Assembly: GCA_016946835.1 (NCBI GenBank)
Contig: JACVTC010000045.1
Coordinates: forward strand, 1,176,032-1,240,031
DNA length: 64,000 bases
Direction of reading: 5' to 3'
From: Neocallimastix lanati (nom. inval.)
Lineage: Eukaryota; Neocallimastigomycota; Neocallimastigomycetes; Neocallimastigales; Neocallimastigaceae
Numbering within the stretch: the first letter of the stretch is position 1; each line of letters opens with the position of its first letter. The notes below the pieces were generated by a model. That model was given only the letters and a program-made list of their open reading frames with translations, made no database searches and was not told where the DNA came from. A program made the translations under genes and the position numbers. This document shows positions 11,716 through 23,400 of this stretch, one piece after another.

Positions 11716-12815
11716 TAAATTTAAAATAATAGTAATTTTAAGTTTTTAAGACTAAGAATTATCAATTACAAATAATCTGTTTATTCAAATTAATTAATAA
11801 TAACTATTTTTAACTAAATATTAATGAAACACATAAAATAAAAAATTAACAACTAATTGAAAAAGAGACAAATAAAAATGATTTATAAAAATTAATATTA
11901 TCATTAATCTATAATATAAACATAATTTATTTTTAATATAAATAAATATATAATTAATAAAATAATAAAATTATTAAATATTAAATAATATATCCTCACA
12001 TACAAAATCCGTTCTGACATTATACAATTCAAAATAATTTAAAAGATATAATATACATTTATTATGAATCAACTTAATTTTTAATATACAATAAAATACC
12101 ATCAAGAAAAATTAACAAGTAATTAAAGTTGAAACTAGGAATAATCCACAGAAAATATAATAATAGAAATTTTAATAATTAAAGTTTTACACTAAAATTT
12201 TAACAAATAAGGTTCAAGAAATAAATTAAAATTAAAGTATCCGAGAAATTATTTTTAACAAATCTTTTATAATCAATAAAATTTTAATTTATTATAATAT
12301 TTTTATTTAATATATTTCAATTTTAATTTATAATAATTTTAAAATATCCAATTATATCAATCTATTAAAAATAATATTAATGATTTATTAAATTAAAATT
12401 AAATTAAATACAATCAATAATATAAATTTAATTATTTTTGCTAAACTTTAATCAATAATATTTAATCCATTCCATCAATTTTAATAAACAATTTAAAATA
12501 TTTTTAAAAAAATTATATTATTAATAATATATAATATTTATAAAAATCTAATCTATCATTTATTAATCTAAATTTTGTTAAATCTCGAAACTTGATATTT
12601 AAAATATTTATATAATTTTTTTAATAACATATTTATTCATATAAAACCCATTTATATATATCATTAACAATAATAGGGAAGATTAAATTTAGATAATCTA
12701 TATAAAATAATTTAAAATATATTATTTGAATTATTTATTATTCTTCAAATCAATGCTTAACATCTAAATATAAATGGGAATCATATATATATTTATATAT
12801 AAAAAAGAAGTAGGA
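11716..12815. other. AT-rich interior of the non-autonomous element
   Basis: No reading frame or recognisable motif; nearly pure A/T DNA between the hairpin repeats and the first coding-like block. Confidence 0.5.
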
Positions 12816-13210
12816 GATTTAAATGCTATTAAAAATATGATCGTTAATACCAGAAAACCTATAAATAGATTTGGAGGTATTTCATAACCAATAAATACAT
12901 TTACCAATAAAAGATTTTTGAAAAAGATTTTTTTTTATGAAATTAACTCATTTATCCGATGAATCTTCGCAATGGTGTTTTAATATTATTGAAAATAAGA
13001 AGTTACGTTTATCCTTCACAATTTATTATTATTTAAATATTATTACTTTGAATTAACAAATAAATGACAAATGCGTTGTAGATTTTGAAACAGTGTTATA
13101 TTTATTTTATAAAAATAATAATTAATTTAATGGAGATATTCTAGTAATACATGATGACAAATACAGCATTTTATCAAATGAATTAAATTTTATTATTTAT
13201 AATTAGTAAA
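12816..13210 (+). pseudogene. Unidentified decayed coding-like block in the LTR element
   Basis: Short protein-like stretches can be read across several frames (for example SDESSQWCFNIIENKKLRLS at about 12956-13015 and DKCVVDFETVLYLFY at about 13070-13115), with stops and frame changes between them. Base composition is less extreme than the flanks. I do not recognise the family; it may belong to the same captured gene as the BAR fragment or to a different one. Confidence 0.3.
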
Positions 13211-13424
13211 AAAAAAAAAAAAAAAAAATAATAATTATAAAAAACACACATTATTTAAATACAGTTATATACAATACTCTTAATATAATCAATATATATA
13301 TAAAATAAAAAAAAAAAAAAAAAAAAAAAATTATATTAGTATAAATGTAATAATCAACAATAAACCAATATTATAAATTATATATTGTTATAGTTTTGTA
13401 ATTTTTTTTTTTATTTATTTTCAG

Positions 13425-14143
13425 CTTGCTTTAATCAAGCTTTTAAAGAACAAGTTAATGCTCAGTTTGGCTTTTTCTAACCAGTTAAAACTGTTGATCC
13501 AAAGGTTGATACAACTATTGACATACTTAATATATTGAAGAAATATATCAAACAACCAATGACAATATTAAAAAGATGATTAATTGTATGAAAACAACTA
13601 TGAACGAACAAAAGCGATTTGCCTTTGTATCTAAAGATGCAAAATCAAAAGGAGATAAAGTTGTTTTAAAAAAAAAAAAAAAAAAATGGATAAATCTTGT
13701 TAGTTATTCTTTAAGTTCAAGTTCTAAAGATATTAATTATTTATACTTACCTGTTATGGAAAACTTCCATGAATGGCTAAAAACTTTCTTAGATAAAACT
13801 ATTCGTGATGCCGAAGATCCTGTTTACAATTATAATAATGTTCGTACTGAAATGGATATTACTACTCAAATGATTGCTCAAACAAAATAAAGATTAAGTA
13901 TCGAAATTAATGGCATTCAAGAATGTAGACGTGCTATCTCAATATTAAGGGAACATGAACAATTATAAAATAAAGAAGGATAAATATGAATTATTATGTG
14001 AAGAAGTCATTAAAAATATTGAATTATTAGAAGCTAAGTGTAAGGCTGATATACCAAATTACCTTCAATTTATGTATGAATCTATGAATATTTTCTATCA
14101 TCAAACAATAAATTATTTCCCAGAAAGTGATTCATATAAATAA
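13425..14143 (+). pseudogene. BAR-domain protein fragment captured in the LTR element
   Basis: Starts straight after an intron-like polypyrimidine-CAG acceptor (13421-13424). Across three frames it reads like a BAR domain, the banana-shaped helical dimer that bends membranes: FKEQVNAQFG, then KTVDPKVDTTIDILNILKKY, then MINCMKTTMNEQKRFAF, a middle helix (FHEWLKTFLDKTIRDAEDPV) and a last helix (KYELLCEEVIKNIELLEAK, YLQFMYESMNIFYHQ). The order and spacing suit an amphiphysin/endophilin-type BAR domain. Stops, a frame change near 13560 and a run of about 19 A at 13667-13685 destroy it. The intron acceptor suggests capture from genomic DNA or unspliced RNA rather than mature mRNA. Longest open pieces: 13576-13890 and 13955-14143. 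Confidence 0.5.
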
Positions 14144-14434
14144 AAAATAATAATAATAATAAAATAAGATAAAAAGACATAATAATAATTTAAGTAAAGA
14201 AAGATTAATAAATAATTTTAATAATAAAAAAATAACTCCAATCCAATTTGAAAGTAAGGGGAAACGTTAGAATTTAAAGTATATAAAAAAATTTCTTAAG
14301 TTTACAAATAAAAATAAAAATAATTCCTTTCATATACTTAATAATATGTTAGTTGTATTATTATTAAAAATATTATTTTATATAGTAATACATTTGCAAT
14401 ATTTCTCTTCAACTCTAACTTTCACCCAAAGTTA

Positions 14435-14448
14435 GATTTGAGGGGGAA
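14435..14448 (+). other. Polypurine tract
   Basis: GATTTGAGGGGGAA directly before the 3' LTR. Confidence 0.8.
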
Positions 14449-14656
14449 TGTTAGAAACAAAAATAATAAGATTTATAGTTATATTATTTAAAGGAGTAAT
14501 GTTATATAAATTAATATATTAGTGTAAGATATGTGACCAATAGTAACAAAAAGCCACATATTACTTTTACTATAAATACTATAACGAAGTATAAAATTAT
14601 GTATGCGTACTATTCTTTATTCTTATATAATAAAAAAGAGATTTATACTTTTCACA
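14449..14656 (+). repeat. 3' LTR, 208 bp
   Basis: Identical to 10911-11118; followed by the AAATA target copy at 14657-14661. Confidence 0.93.
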
Positions 14657-15238
14657 AAATATAGTAATTCAATATTTTTATTAGCTTTATTATATTATGA
14701 AAACATTTTAATTTAATTTTTATTTTTATCTTTTTAATTATATAAATTGCTTTTCCTAAAAATAAAAAGAATTTCCTATTTATTATTTGTATTGTTTAAT
14801 AAAAATATATATTTTATTTCTTTCAATAAAATACTTAAATGTATATAATTTTTTTTTTTTTAGAAATTACTTATTTGTTAAAAAAAAATATAATTACAAT
14901 TATATTTAATGATTTATAATTGAAATTCTTTTTTAACAGTAATTTATATATTCTCTAAAATTAAAGAATTATTTATGAATAGTAAAACTAATGAAAAAAA
15001 AATATTTAATCTTTTTTATATAATTTTGTTTAATATAAAGGTTTTAAATGAGTGCTTGATTTACATTAACCATTATTAGTATAATAAATTATAATAAATA
15101 TTATTATTTCGGTATAAAAGTTTTATAAAAGAATAATATTTTTCTTAAATTCTTCCTTTTTAAAAAAATAAATAATATTTTAAATAAAAATTAAATTATA
15201 GTATTGTAAAATTATATAATATATTAATTTATCTAAAA
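14657..15238. other. AT-rich region
   Basis: No gene recognised. The last 200 bp may be a decayed LTR because a primer-site-like sequence follows at 15239. Confidence 0.45.
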
Positions 15239-15290
15239 GATTAAAAGTCTTAATCTACTAATTCAATTTGAATCAAAATAAAGTTAAGTG
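15239..15290 (+). repeat. Decayed LTR/primer-site boundary
   Basis: GATTAAAAGTCTTAATC followed by ATCAAAATAAAGTTAAGTG aligns with the primer site and leader of the element at 11119-11165 (GATTAAGAGTCTC..., ATCAATAAAGCTAAGTTG). This is a relic of an old LTR element in plus orientation. Confidence 0.4.
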
Positions 15291-15384
15291 ATAATTAATA
15301 TTAAACATTATTATTTTAATAAAAATAAAGAACTAATAAATAATTATTTTTTATATTAATGAATATATTTTTATAAGTTATGGT

Positions 15385-15635
15385 GAACCTACATTTCACC
15401 TAGATATGTATTCTATTCCTAAAGAATTTCTATTTACTTATGTATCCCCTTCAGTATTGATCTTTCTCTTGAGCCTATTATTACTTACATGAATACAAAA
15501 GTTAAAAATCTTTATTATCTTTTGCTAGTTTTTATCGAGTAATAAAGTTCTATTAACATTTAAAATATCTATTATTTATTTATATATGATTAACAAAGCA
15601 TTACATTTTGCTCCAATTCCTAAATTAATATAAAA
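15385..15635 (+). pseudogene. LINE reverse-transcriptase fragment
   Basis: Broken reading frames resemble the segment after the RT palm of non-LTR retrotransposons: a YLGIPF-like start, SLEPIIT, then FLSSNKVLLTFKISIIYLYM and INKALHFAPIP. The same segment is present, better preserved and on the other strand, at about 33930-34130 (FLSNNKVPLTFKRSIIQSYI, ISKALYFGP). Only about 250 bp survive. Confidence 0.6.
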
Positions 15636-16585
15636 TTAAATCATGAAGGAATTTAAAAATTAATGAAGAAACACCTAATCAAATCTTAAACAATTATAAA
15701 AAAATTATTCATTTTCTAATGGAACAATTCAAATAATTATTTAATTTGATTATTAAAAGTTTTTGAATTCCAAAATGAAGCTTAGAAATTTTTAATTTTT
15801 AAATTTATTAAACAATATCTCATTTGGATAAATTACATTATAAAAATTTAATTTATAATATTTTGATTACCTAATTTTTAAGATACTAAAATATTTTAAT
15901 GATTTAGCTTAAAAATTTAAAAATAATAAAAATTATAAAGCAAATTAATAATTAAATTTATTTTTAAATTTATAATAAATATTCTTATATAATTTGAATT
16001 ATGTAAAATTTTTAATTTTATAATCCCTTAATTTCAAAATAATTTAAAAATACCAATTATAATTTAAATTTTAAATTTCTTTCAAGTGAATTATACATCT
16101 TATTATTTAAGAAAATAAACAGAGAAACTTACATTTAAAATTTATAAAAATATATAAATAATTTAAAAACAAAATAAATTTAACTTTCTTTATTAAATTT
16201 TTTTTACAATATTCAAAAAATATTATTAGCAATTAGTACATTTATTTGTAAATATTTAAATTTTATAAAGAAATATTCTTTAAATTTATATATTTTTTTA
16301 TAAAAGTTATCAATAAAATAGATTTTATTATTTTTACATATATAAATTAGTTGAAAGTAATAAAAGAAAATTTTAGTATGTAATACTACTAAAAAACATA
16401 AATCTACTTCTTTTTCTTAAAAAAATAATTATAGTCATTTAACTATTAAAACTAAATATAAAATTCAAAAATTTTAATAATAGAAGTTTTATATTAATCA
16501 TAAATATTAGAGTATAAATTAATATTACATATATTAATCTTATCAATTTAATATAATTATTTAAAATGAAAATGAATACATATTA
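15636..16585. other. AT-rich spacer
   Basis: Nearly pure A/T; no gene or repeat recognised. Confidence 0.5.
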
Positions 16586-16589
16586 TCTA

Positions 16590-17740
16590 ATGCCAGAGGT
16601 AAAATTACAACATTTCGGAATTATACTACCAGAAATTTGACCAATAAATATCCTTACGGATATTCCATAGGAAAAACTCTTTCCAAGGAAAGAATTCCTT
16701 AACCAGAAATAACATAGTAACCCTCAGGAACTGATACCACCAGGAATTTGGCCATAGTAATACTTGCTCTGGTAAATTTTATAGAAAAACCCTCCGGAAA
16801 CTGAATGGGCAAAAGTTTAGCCAAAGAAATTAATTTTCTGGCTTAAAAAATAGAACAACCCTTCGGAATATCATTAGGAAAAATCTAGCAATGTAAGGAA
16901 AAACCTCAGCCAGAGATAGGACTACAACCCTTCGGAATAATACTACCAGAAATTTGACGAAGAAAATAATTCTCAGGCTTTAGGAAAAAAGCAACCCTAC
17001 GGATTTTCATTAGGAAAATCTAGCCATGGAAGGCATCTTCTGCTAGAAATTACATAACTACCCTACGGAAACTGTATGGGCAAAAGTTTAGCCACAGAAA
17101 TTAATTTTCAGCTTAAGAAATAGAGCAACCCTTCGGAAAATCTTAAGGAAAAATCTAGCCATTGAAGGAAAAACCTCAGTTAGAGATAGGACTACAACCC
17201 TTCGGAATAACACTACCAGAAATTTGACCAACGAAAAATAATTCTAAGGCTTTAGGAAAAAAGTAATCCTACGGAATATCATTAGGAAAAATCTAGCCAT
17301 GGAAAGACATCTTCTGCTAGAAATAACATAGCAACCCTCCGGAACTAATACCACCAGGAATTTGACCACAGTAAAAAAAAGCTCAGGTAAATTTTATAGC
17401 TAACCCTCCGGAAACCGAATGGGCAAAAGTTTAGCCATAGAAATTAATTTTCAGGCTTTATTAGTATAGCAACCCTACGGAATATTTTTAAGAAAAATCT
17501 AGCCATAGAAGGAAAAACTCAGCCAGAGATAAGACTACAACCCTTCGAAATTATTCTACCAGAAATACGACCAAAGAAAATTAATTTTCAGGCTTTAGGA
17601 AAAAAGCAACCCTTCGGAAAATTATTTAGAAAAACTCTCGCCAAAGACATACTTAACATTTAAATTTATTCTTGCCCAACGATTTACACTACCGAATAGT
17701 ATCTTTACCCAACCATATTACTGCGAACTGTTTGGTACTT
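16590..17740 (+). repeat. 68-bp minisatellite with CCCTnCGGAA core
   Basis: About sixteen diverged units, 62-72 bp apart, each with a core like AACCCTTCGGAA or AACCCTACGGAA, separated by a second motif of the ACCAGAAATTTGACCA or GGAAAAATCTAGCCA type. Unit types recur in a higher-order pattern: GGGCAAAAGTTTAGCCA appears near 16807, 17068 and 17412, and ACTACAACCCTTCGGAAT near 16921, 17191 and 17535. GC content is far above the flanks. No frame stays open through the array. A short inverted relative is at 35036-35150. Confidence 0.85.
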
Positions 17741-18385
17741 TTACATAACATAATCAATTTTTAAAATTAAAAATATAAAAAAATTTTAATCATGAATTTT
17801 TAATTATAATTTTAAAATATCCATGTTTAATAATAAATATTTATAATCTACTATTTATTATTTAATTATTAATATTAATTAAAAATTTATATTTAATAAT
17901 GAAAATAAAAATAATAAAAGTATAAAAATTTATATATTTAATATTTAATACTTAAAAATTAAATAATAAATTTTTATTAAAAGTTAAATATAAATTAAAT
18001 GTTTTCAATATTAAAAGCATTAGATTTTATAATATTTTTAATAATAAAAATACAATATTTTAATTGTAGAGTTTTAATTATTATAAATATTCGATTTTAA
18101 TAAAAATTAAAAATAATAAAAATAAAAAATATTAATTATAAATTATAAAGAGTAGAAATATAAAATAGTTAAGAATTAATATTTATTATTACGATATTAA
18201 ATTTATATAATAAATTTTTAATAGTTAAATATTCAAGTTTATTAATAAATTTATAATAATAAATTTTTAATAACAAAAATAATATTAATAAAAATTAACA
18301 TATAATATTTAAATGACAAAATTTTTATAAAAAAAAAGAAAAAAGATTTAATAATAAAATTTTAATAATAAGTTTTTAATATTTT
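17741..18385. other. AT-rich spacer
   Basis: Nearly pure A/T; nothing recognised. Confidence 0.5.
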
Positions 18386-18443
18386 AACACAATGACACGA
18401 AATATTTTAAAAAAATATTATATTTAAATGAATAAGTCATAGC

Positions 18444-18487
<44 letters not shown>

Positions 18488-18640
18488 TAATTTCAATAAT
18501 AAATTTAATTAGAAATCCCTTTTTCTAAATTATACTAATAATTTCAGCTAATAATTGTAAATTTTTTTTTTTAGAAAAATAAAATTTACTTAAATAGATC
18601 CTTCCATTCTCTTGTTATTAATACTTCTTCCCCCAAGAAG
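18386..18640 (-). pseudogene. Duplicated scaffoldin intron with a decayed exon edge
   Basis: From about 18386 the sequence ACACAATGACACGAAATA, a copy of TATTTAAATGAATAAGTCAT, a long A run (18450-18485) and CTAATAATTT match the intron at 21886-22078 of the scaffoldin-like gene in order and spacing. Beyond it, TTTACTTAAATAGATCCTTCC resembles the start of the adjoining exon at 22074-22100. It is a detached, decayed duplicate of an intron-exon boundary. Confidence 0.55.
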
Positions 18641-18674
18641 GAAATTAAACACTTTTTCACACACACTATAATTA

Positions 18675-18815
18675 ACATACATATTATTTTCAATACTATT
18701 ACTAACATTACTAATAATACTATTACTAATATTATTACAACTAATATTACTATAATTATTATTACTATAACTATTATTACTATTACTATTATTACTATTA
18801 TTATTATTAACGATA
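18675..18815. repeat. ATT/ACT trinucleotide repeat
   Basis: Low-complexity tract of ACT, ATT and AAT triplets. It gives a false open frame rich in Ile and Val on the minus strand (18586-18819), which is not a gene. Confidence 0.8.
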
Positions 18816-18824
18816 TCATTTGTT

Positions 18825-19095
18825 AGGTCGCCATGGTCTAAGCGTTATATAAGAATAAAGTTTTATAATTAACTTTACTACGAATATGATTGAAAAAGGG
18901 ACAATCAATTAACCAATGCTTATTCAAAGTTTATTACTTTTACAACGGGGACAAAAATTAGGACACACTTGATCTATTATTTTTACAGTTTTTGCAATTC
19001 TAGCATTTAATCTATATCCGATTCGTGCTCTCAATAGCCAATAGAAACTATAAAATCCATACCTTATCATTTCGACGCTCTTTTTTTTTTTTTTT
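18825..19095 (-). pseudogene. LINE 3' coding fragment with CCHC-like motif
   Basis: The minus strand reads LLRARIGYRLNARIAK, then VCPNFCPRCKSN, then after a one-base frame change KHWLIDCPFF. This is the C-terminal zinc-binding region of fungal non-LTR retrotransposon polyproteins (C-X2-C ... H-X4-C after an arginine-rich stretch). A T run at 19081-19100 adjoins it. The same region is at 33760-33900. The rest of the element is missing. Confidence 0.6.
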
Positions 19096-19100
19096 TTTTT

Positions 19101-20123
19101 ATTAATATCTAAAAAAATAAAGATCAATAATTATTGAATAAATAATAAATAATAATAATTTTTTAAATTATATTATGTTAATTATTAGGGGAAAATAAAT
19201 AAAGATTATATATTTAATAACAAATATTAATACTAAATAATTTTAAAGAAATAATATTTATTTTTCAAAATTAACAAACACATTTGATTATTTCATATTT
19301 TTAAGAATTTTTTTGCTATATTTTATTAATTATTTTTAAAATGTCTTTTATATAAATGAAATAAATCTTTTTTTTTTAATATGATTTATAATTTGAAATA
19401 TAATTAATAAGAATAAAATAAAGGTAGTTTTCTTTTATTGCATTTATTTAATAAAAAATATTTTATGTTCATTTTAATAAAGTGATATTCTTTCTTTTAT
19501 AATAATTTATTTTAATTAAAATATTATAAATGTTATTATTAAAGTATTTTTTTTTTTATTTATTGAAAAATTTCTTACAAAGGCTTATTTAAATAAAACA
19601 AAATTTTATTATTTAAAAATAAAATAGAAATAATATAATAAAATTTTCAATTTTTTTTTCTTTAAAATTTAAAACTACTTGTATAAAGTTTTATCATAAA
19701 TACAAAATAAATATAATTTAATTATTTATATACATTTTTTTTTTATTATTTTAATAAAAAATTATTATGCCATTTTTTTTTTAAAATATTATTTTTTTAT
19801 TATTTGTTAATATATTTAAAATAAATTATTTTTCCTTTTTGTATTTTCCATAAAATTAAAATAAATTAAATAATAGTGTTTTAATGATACACACTTGCAG
19901 AATAACAAATTTAAATTTCTTCATTCTAAATAAAAATAGCAAAATAAAAATAAAAAATTAAATGTATAGTTAATACTTTAATTTATATTTATTTAAATGT
20001 CAAGAAATAAATGGATTTAAGTATTATAATAAAAAAAAATAAATTCTATATATAAATATATTTTTATTAAATAATGAATAATTAATTATAAATAAGAAAA
20101 AAATTTTATATTTAATTACATGT
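19101..20123. other. AT-rich region downstream of the scaffoldin-like gene
   Basis: No gene recognised. It should contain the transcript end of the minus-strand scaffoldin-like gene; AATAAA-like signals are everywhere in this composition, so none can be singled out. Confidence 0.5.
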
Positions 20124-20451
20124 TTAACAAGATTTCCTGATGTAATTATCATCACACTTTTGATACTCCTCTACAACATCAGTTATTAACATATTTTGAT
20201 GAGAAGGACATTGATTACTATTCAATACAGCAAAAGTTTCCTTATTGACATATACGTAGTTATTCTTTGTGAATTTGTCTATAAATAAATAATAATAAAA
20301 TTATACATTCAAAAAAAAAATATTCATTAATGAAGGAATAAACCATTTCTTTGTAAAATCTATGATACTAATTTTTGTCAATTTTTATAATCTAACTAAA
20401 ACTATAAAATAAAATTATCCTTTAAAAATAAAAATACTAAATTATATTTCT

Positions 20452-20485
<34 letters not shown>

Positions 20486-23400
20486 CACTTTTAGTTTGTT
20501 TCTTTTTTTTTTTTTAATATTTTTTATATTTATATATTAAAAAAAAAAAAAAATTATACAGAACTTACAATTTTTGTTAATAGCTGCTGAATTTTTATCA
20601 ACTTTAACAATGGCATTTGCTCCACTATTAATTCCAAATATATTACCCTCTTTATATTGTATTAAATAATTGCCTGACGTGTTGGAATCTATCAAAACTG
20701 GATAAGCTTTGTCAGTGTAATTAACACATAAATTAAGTTTACCATTACCATCGACAAAGAGTTTACCAATATCATCTGAATTTCCACAATTACCAAGAGT
20801 GTATACTGTACAATCAAGTTTTCCACTTCCAGTTACACATTGGTAAATTTCATCTTTAGAGTTGATATAGTATCCAGGAGAATCGACCTTAGAACAACTG
20901 AAGCCACTCTCCTTCTCGGAATCTTCTTTACAATAGTAAATGGTTCCTTTGTTGCTTGCAGTTTTTCCTGTTTCTATAATATAATCGGTAGCTTTGACAT
21001 TGTAGTACTTGCTGTCTTCACAGTTTGCACCAGTATTTACTCTACATTCTTTTTCGGAAACACAAGAGTTAGTTGTGGTACCATCACAAGTAATGGTATA
21101 ATTTTTGTCTGTACCATCGAGTTTTCTACATGACTGTTCATTTTTGCTTACACATCCAGTACTACTACACTCTATAAATTTCGTGTCAGCATCACCGTCT
21201 ATAAAGTATAATTTATCTTCTCCGGTTAAATTGGTTGTAATGGATACACACTTCTCCTCATTACATGTAATATATGATTTAGCATTTCCATTATCAATGT
21301 AGGCAACACCCTGATTTTTATTAGATTCCATTGTCAAACAAATAATGACATTGCTAATACTGTCACATTTAATCACATTGTTAAGGTTACCAGCATCAAC
21401 ATAATATCCACTTGTGAAGTTATTGATCCTAGAACAGGAAGTGGCAATGGTATCGGTACATTGAATTAATTGTCTATACTTTAAGGTAGTTCCAACTTCT
21501 GGTATGCCACTCAAATAGTAACCTACTGAAATCTTATTGACAATCATACAGTTACCCGAGTCATCACATTTATAGAGATATTTCTCTTCGTCTTTCTCAT
21601 ACAAGTGGAAGGAAGAGATGACCTGTTCAAAAGATAAACTATCTCTATTATAGACGTAGATGATACCGGTTGAACTGATACCCCATTCGGCTGCCTTATA
21701 TTTATTTCCAATTTTTTCAATTAAAACATCCTCAGTTTTGGCTTCACACTTTCCATCCTCGGTTGATTCATAAATAATATTATTACTTGAATAACAGTAG
21801 TAGCCACTATCAATATTGTTACCGTTGTTGTCCTTACATAAGCTTTCTCCATTTGTAATTCCAGATTCACAACCCGAAGAAATTGCTATTTTTACACAAT
21901 GACACAAAATATTTTAAAAAATATTATATTTAAATGAATAAGTCATAGTAATTTTTAGAAAAAAAAAAAAAAAAAAAAGTTAATTTTAATAATAAATTAA
22001 ATTAAAAATTGCCCTTCCTAATTAATACTAGCAACAACTATAGCTAATAATTTTAATTTTAATTAAACAGATATTTACCTGCAGAAGAAATACATCCTTT
22101 TCCGGAGACACAATTAATGGTTCGATTACTGTCACTTCCATCTACCTGAGATCCAGTTCCTTTAGAGGTATCCTTGACACAACTGACGGCTTGAGCAGAG
22201 GCAGAACAGGTAATAAGATATTCAATATCATCAGCATAAATGAACTTCTTTTCACTGGATAAATCAGTCGTGGTAAAGGTTGTGACAGTACAACCGGTAC
22301 TGTTACAGGTGATAATGGATTTTCCATCAGCGTTGACATAGGCATGAGCATTGGCCGTGCTTCCTTCCTTGGATTCACAGCCGCCGCTATTACTAACCTT
22401 AATGACTTTATTCGTTTCTTTGCCATCAATATAATATATGGTATTTTCATTTTGTACATTGGTTGATTTATCGTTTACAGTACAGGTTTGACCAACACAG
22501 GTGATAATATTTTTGTTTATATTACCAGAAGACTTATTATCAATATAGGCATGACCAGCAATAGCACTTCCTGTTTCTAAGTTACATCCATCCGCATCTG
22601 TACAGATAATGACTTTGGATTGATCTAATTGGTTTACAAAATTTAATTTAGATGACTTAAGGTCACTCGTCCTGTCATTGTATTCATAACGACTATTACT
22701 TTGATAGATAATACTTTTCTTCATAGGATCACCAGAATCGATAATGGCATTATTATTTAGACCCGTACCACTATGGAAGTTCACTTTGCTACATCCACTG
22801 GAATTACATTTTATCAAGACATTTTTTTCGTCTTTTTCTGCAAATTGATTAAAGTAATAACTATCAGTAGTGGGTTTTGGCGATGCAATCACCTTAATGA
22901 GATCTTTTGAAATGGAGAGGAAGACAATATCTTCTATGGCAGCTCCATAATACTTATTGGCTTCCTTAGCATTGAAACCAATTGTTTTGACGTTATCATC
23001 CGTTGGAAGTGGAACAGTTCTTGAATCAGTTCCATCCGTAAAACATAATAATTTACTATCTGTACTGACATAATTACCAGTATCTTCAGGTGCACAATTT
23101 GATCCGCTCGTATCGACAATTTCACATCCTTCATCCTTCCAACCATTACAATGAATCGTTTTTCCACCCATGATCGCATAACCCTTAAACAGTCCACATT
23201 CGGTAGGGGTACAATGGTAGGCCAATACATCGGTTCGGGTTTCGGTCAGTTCACTGAGAGCCTTACCCTTCGTATCAAAGAAGAGTAGTTGTCCATCCTC
23301 ATCTACAGTTTTAACGGTACATCCACCGTTACTGGTTTCATAAATCTTTTTAGAGGTGGCATGCCAACAAAATTGTCCCTCCCTTGCCCCATTGAAACAA

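Larger units (their letters stand above)
10911..14656 (+). mobile_element. Non-autonomous LTR retrotransposon carrying a BAR-gene fragment
   Basis: 3,746 bp in plus orientation with 208-bp LTRs that are identical at every position, a 5-bp target duplication AAATA (10906-10910 and 14657-14661), a tRNA-Lys-type primer site and a purine tract. There is no gag, integrase or reverse transcriptase, so movement must rely on proteins from another element. The interior is AT-rich non-coding DNA plus broken host-like coding sequence (12.8-13.2 kb and 13425-14143). Identical LTRs combined with heavily mutated internal coding sequence mean the decay happened before this insertion: the broken version is what moves. 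Confidence 0.9.

Noticed and set aside
16590-17740. Regular repeats at 68-bp spacing as a CRISPR array
   Set aside because: The units diverge throughout, spacers are not unique against constant repeats, no cas-like gene is near, and the genome is eukaryotic.
18586-18819. Open frame for an Ile/Val-rich membrane protein
   Set aside because: It is a translated ATT/ACT simple repeat.
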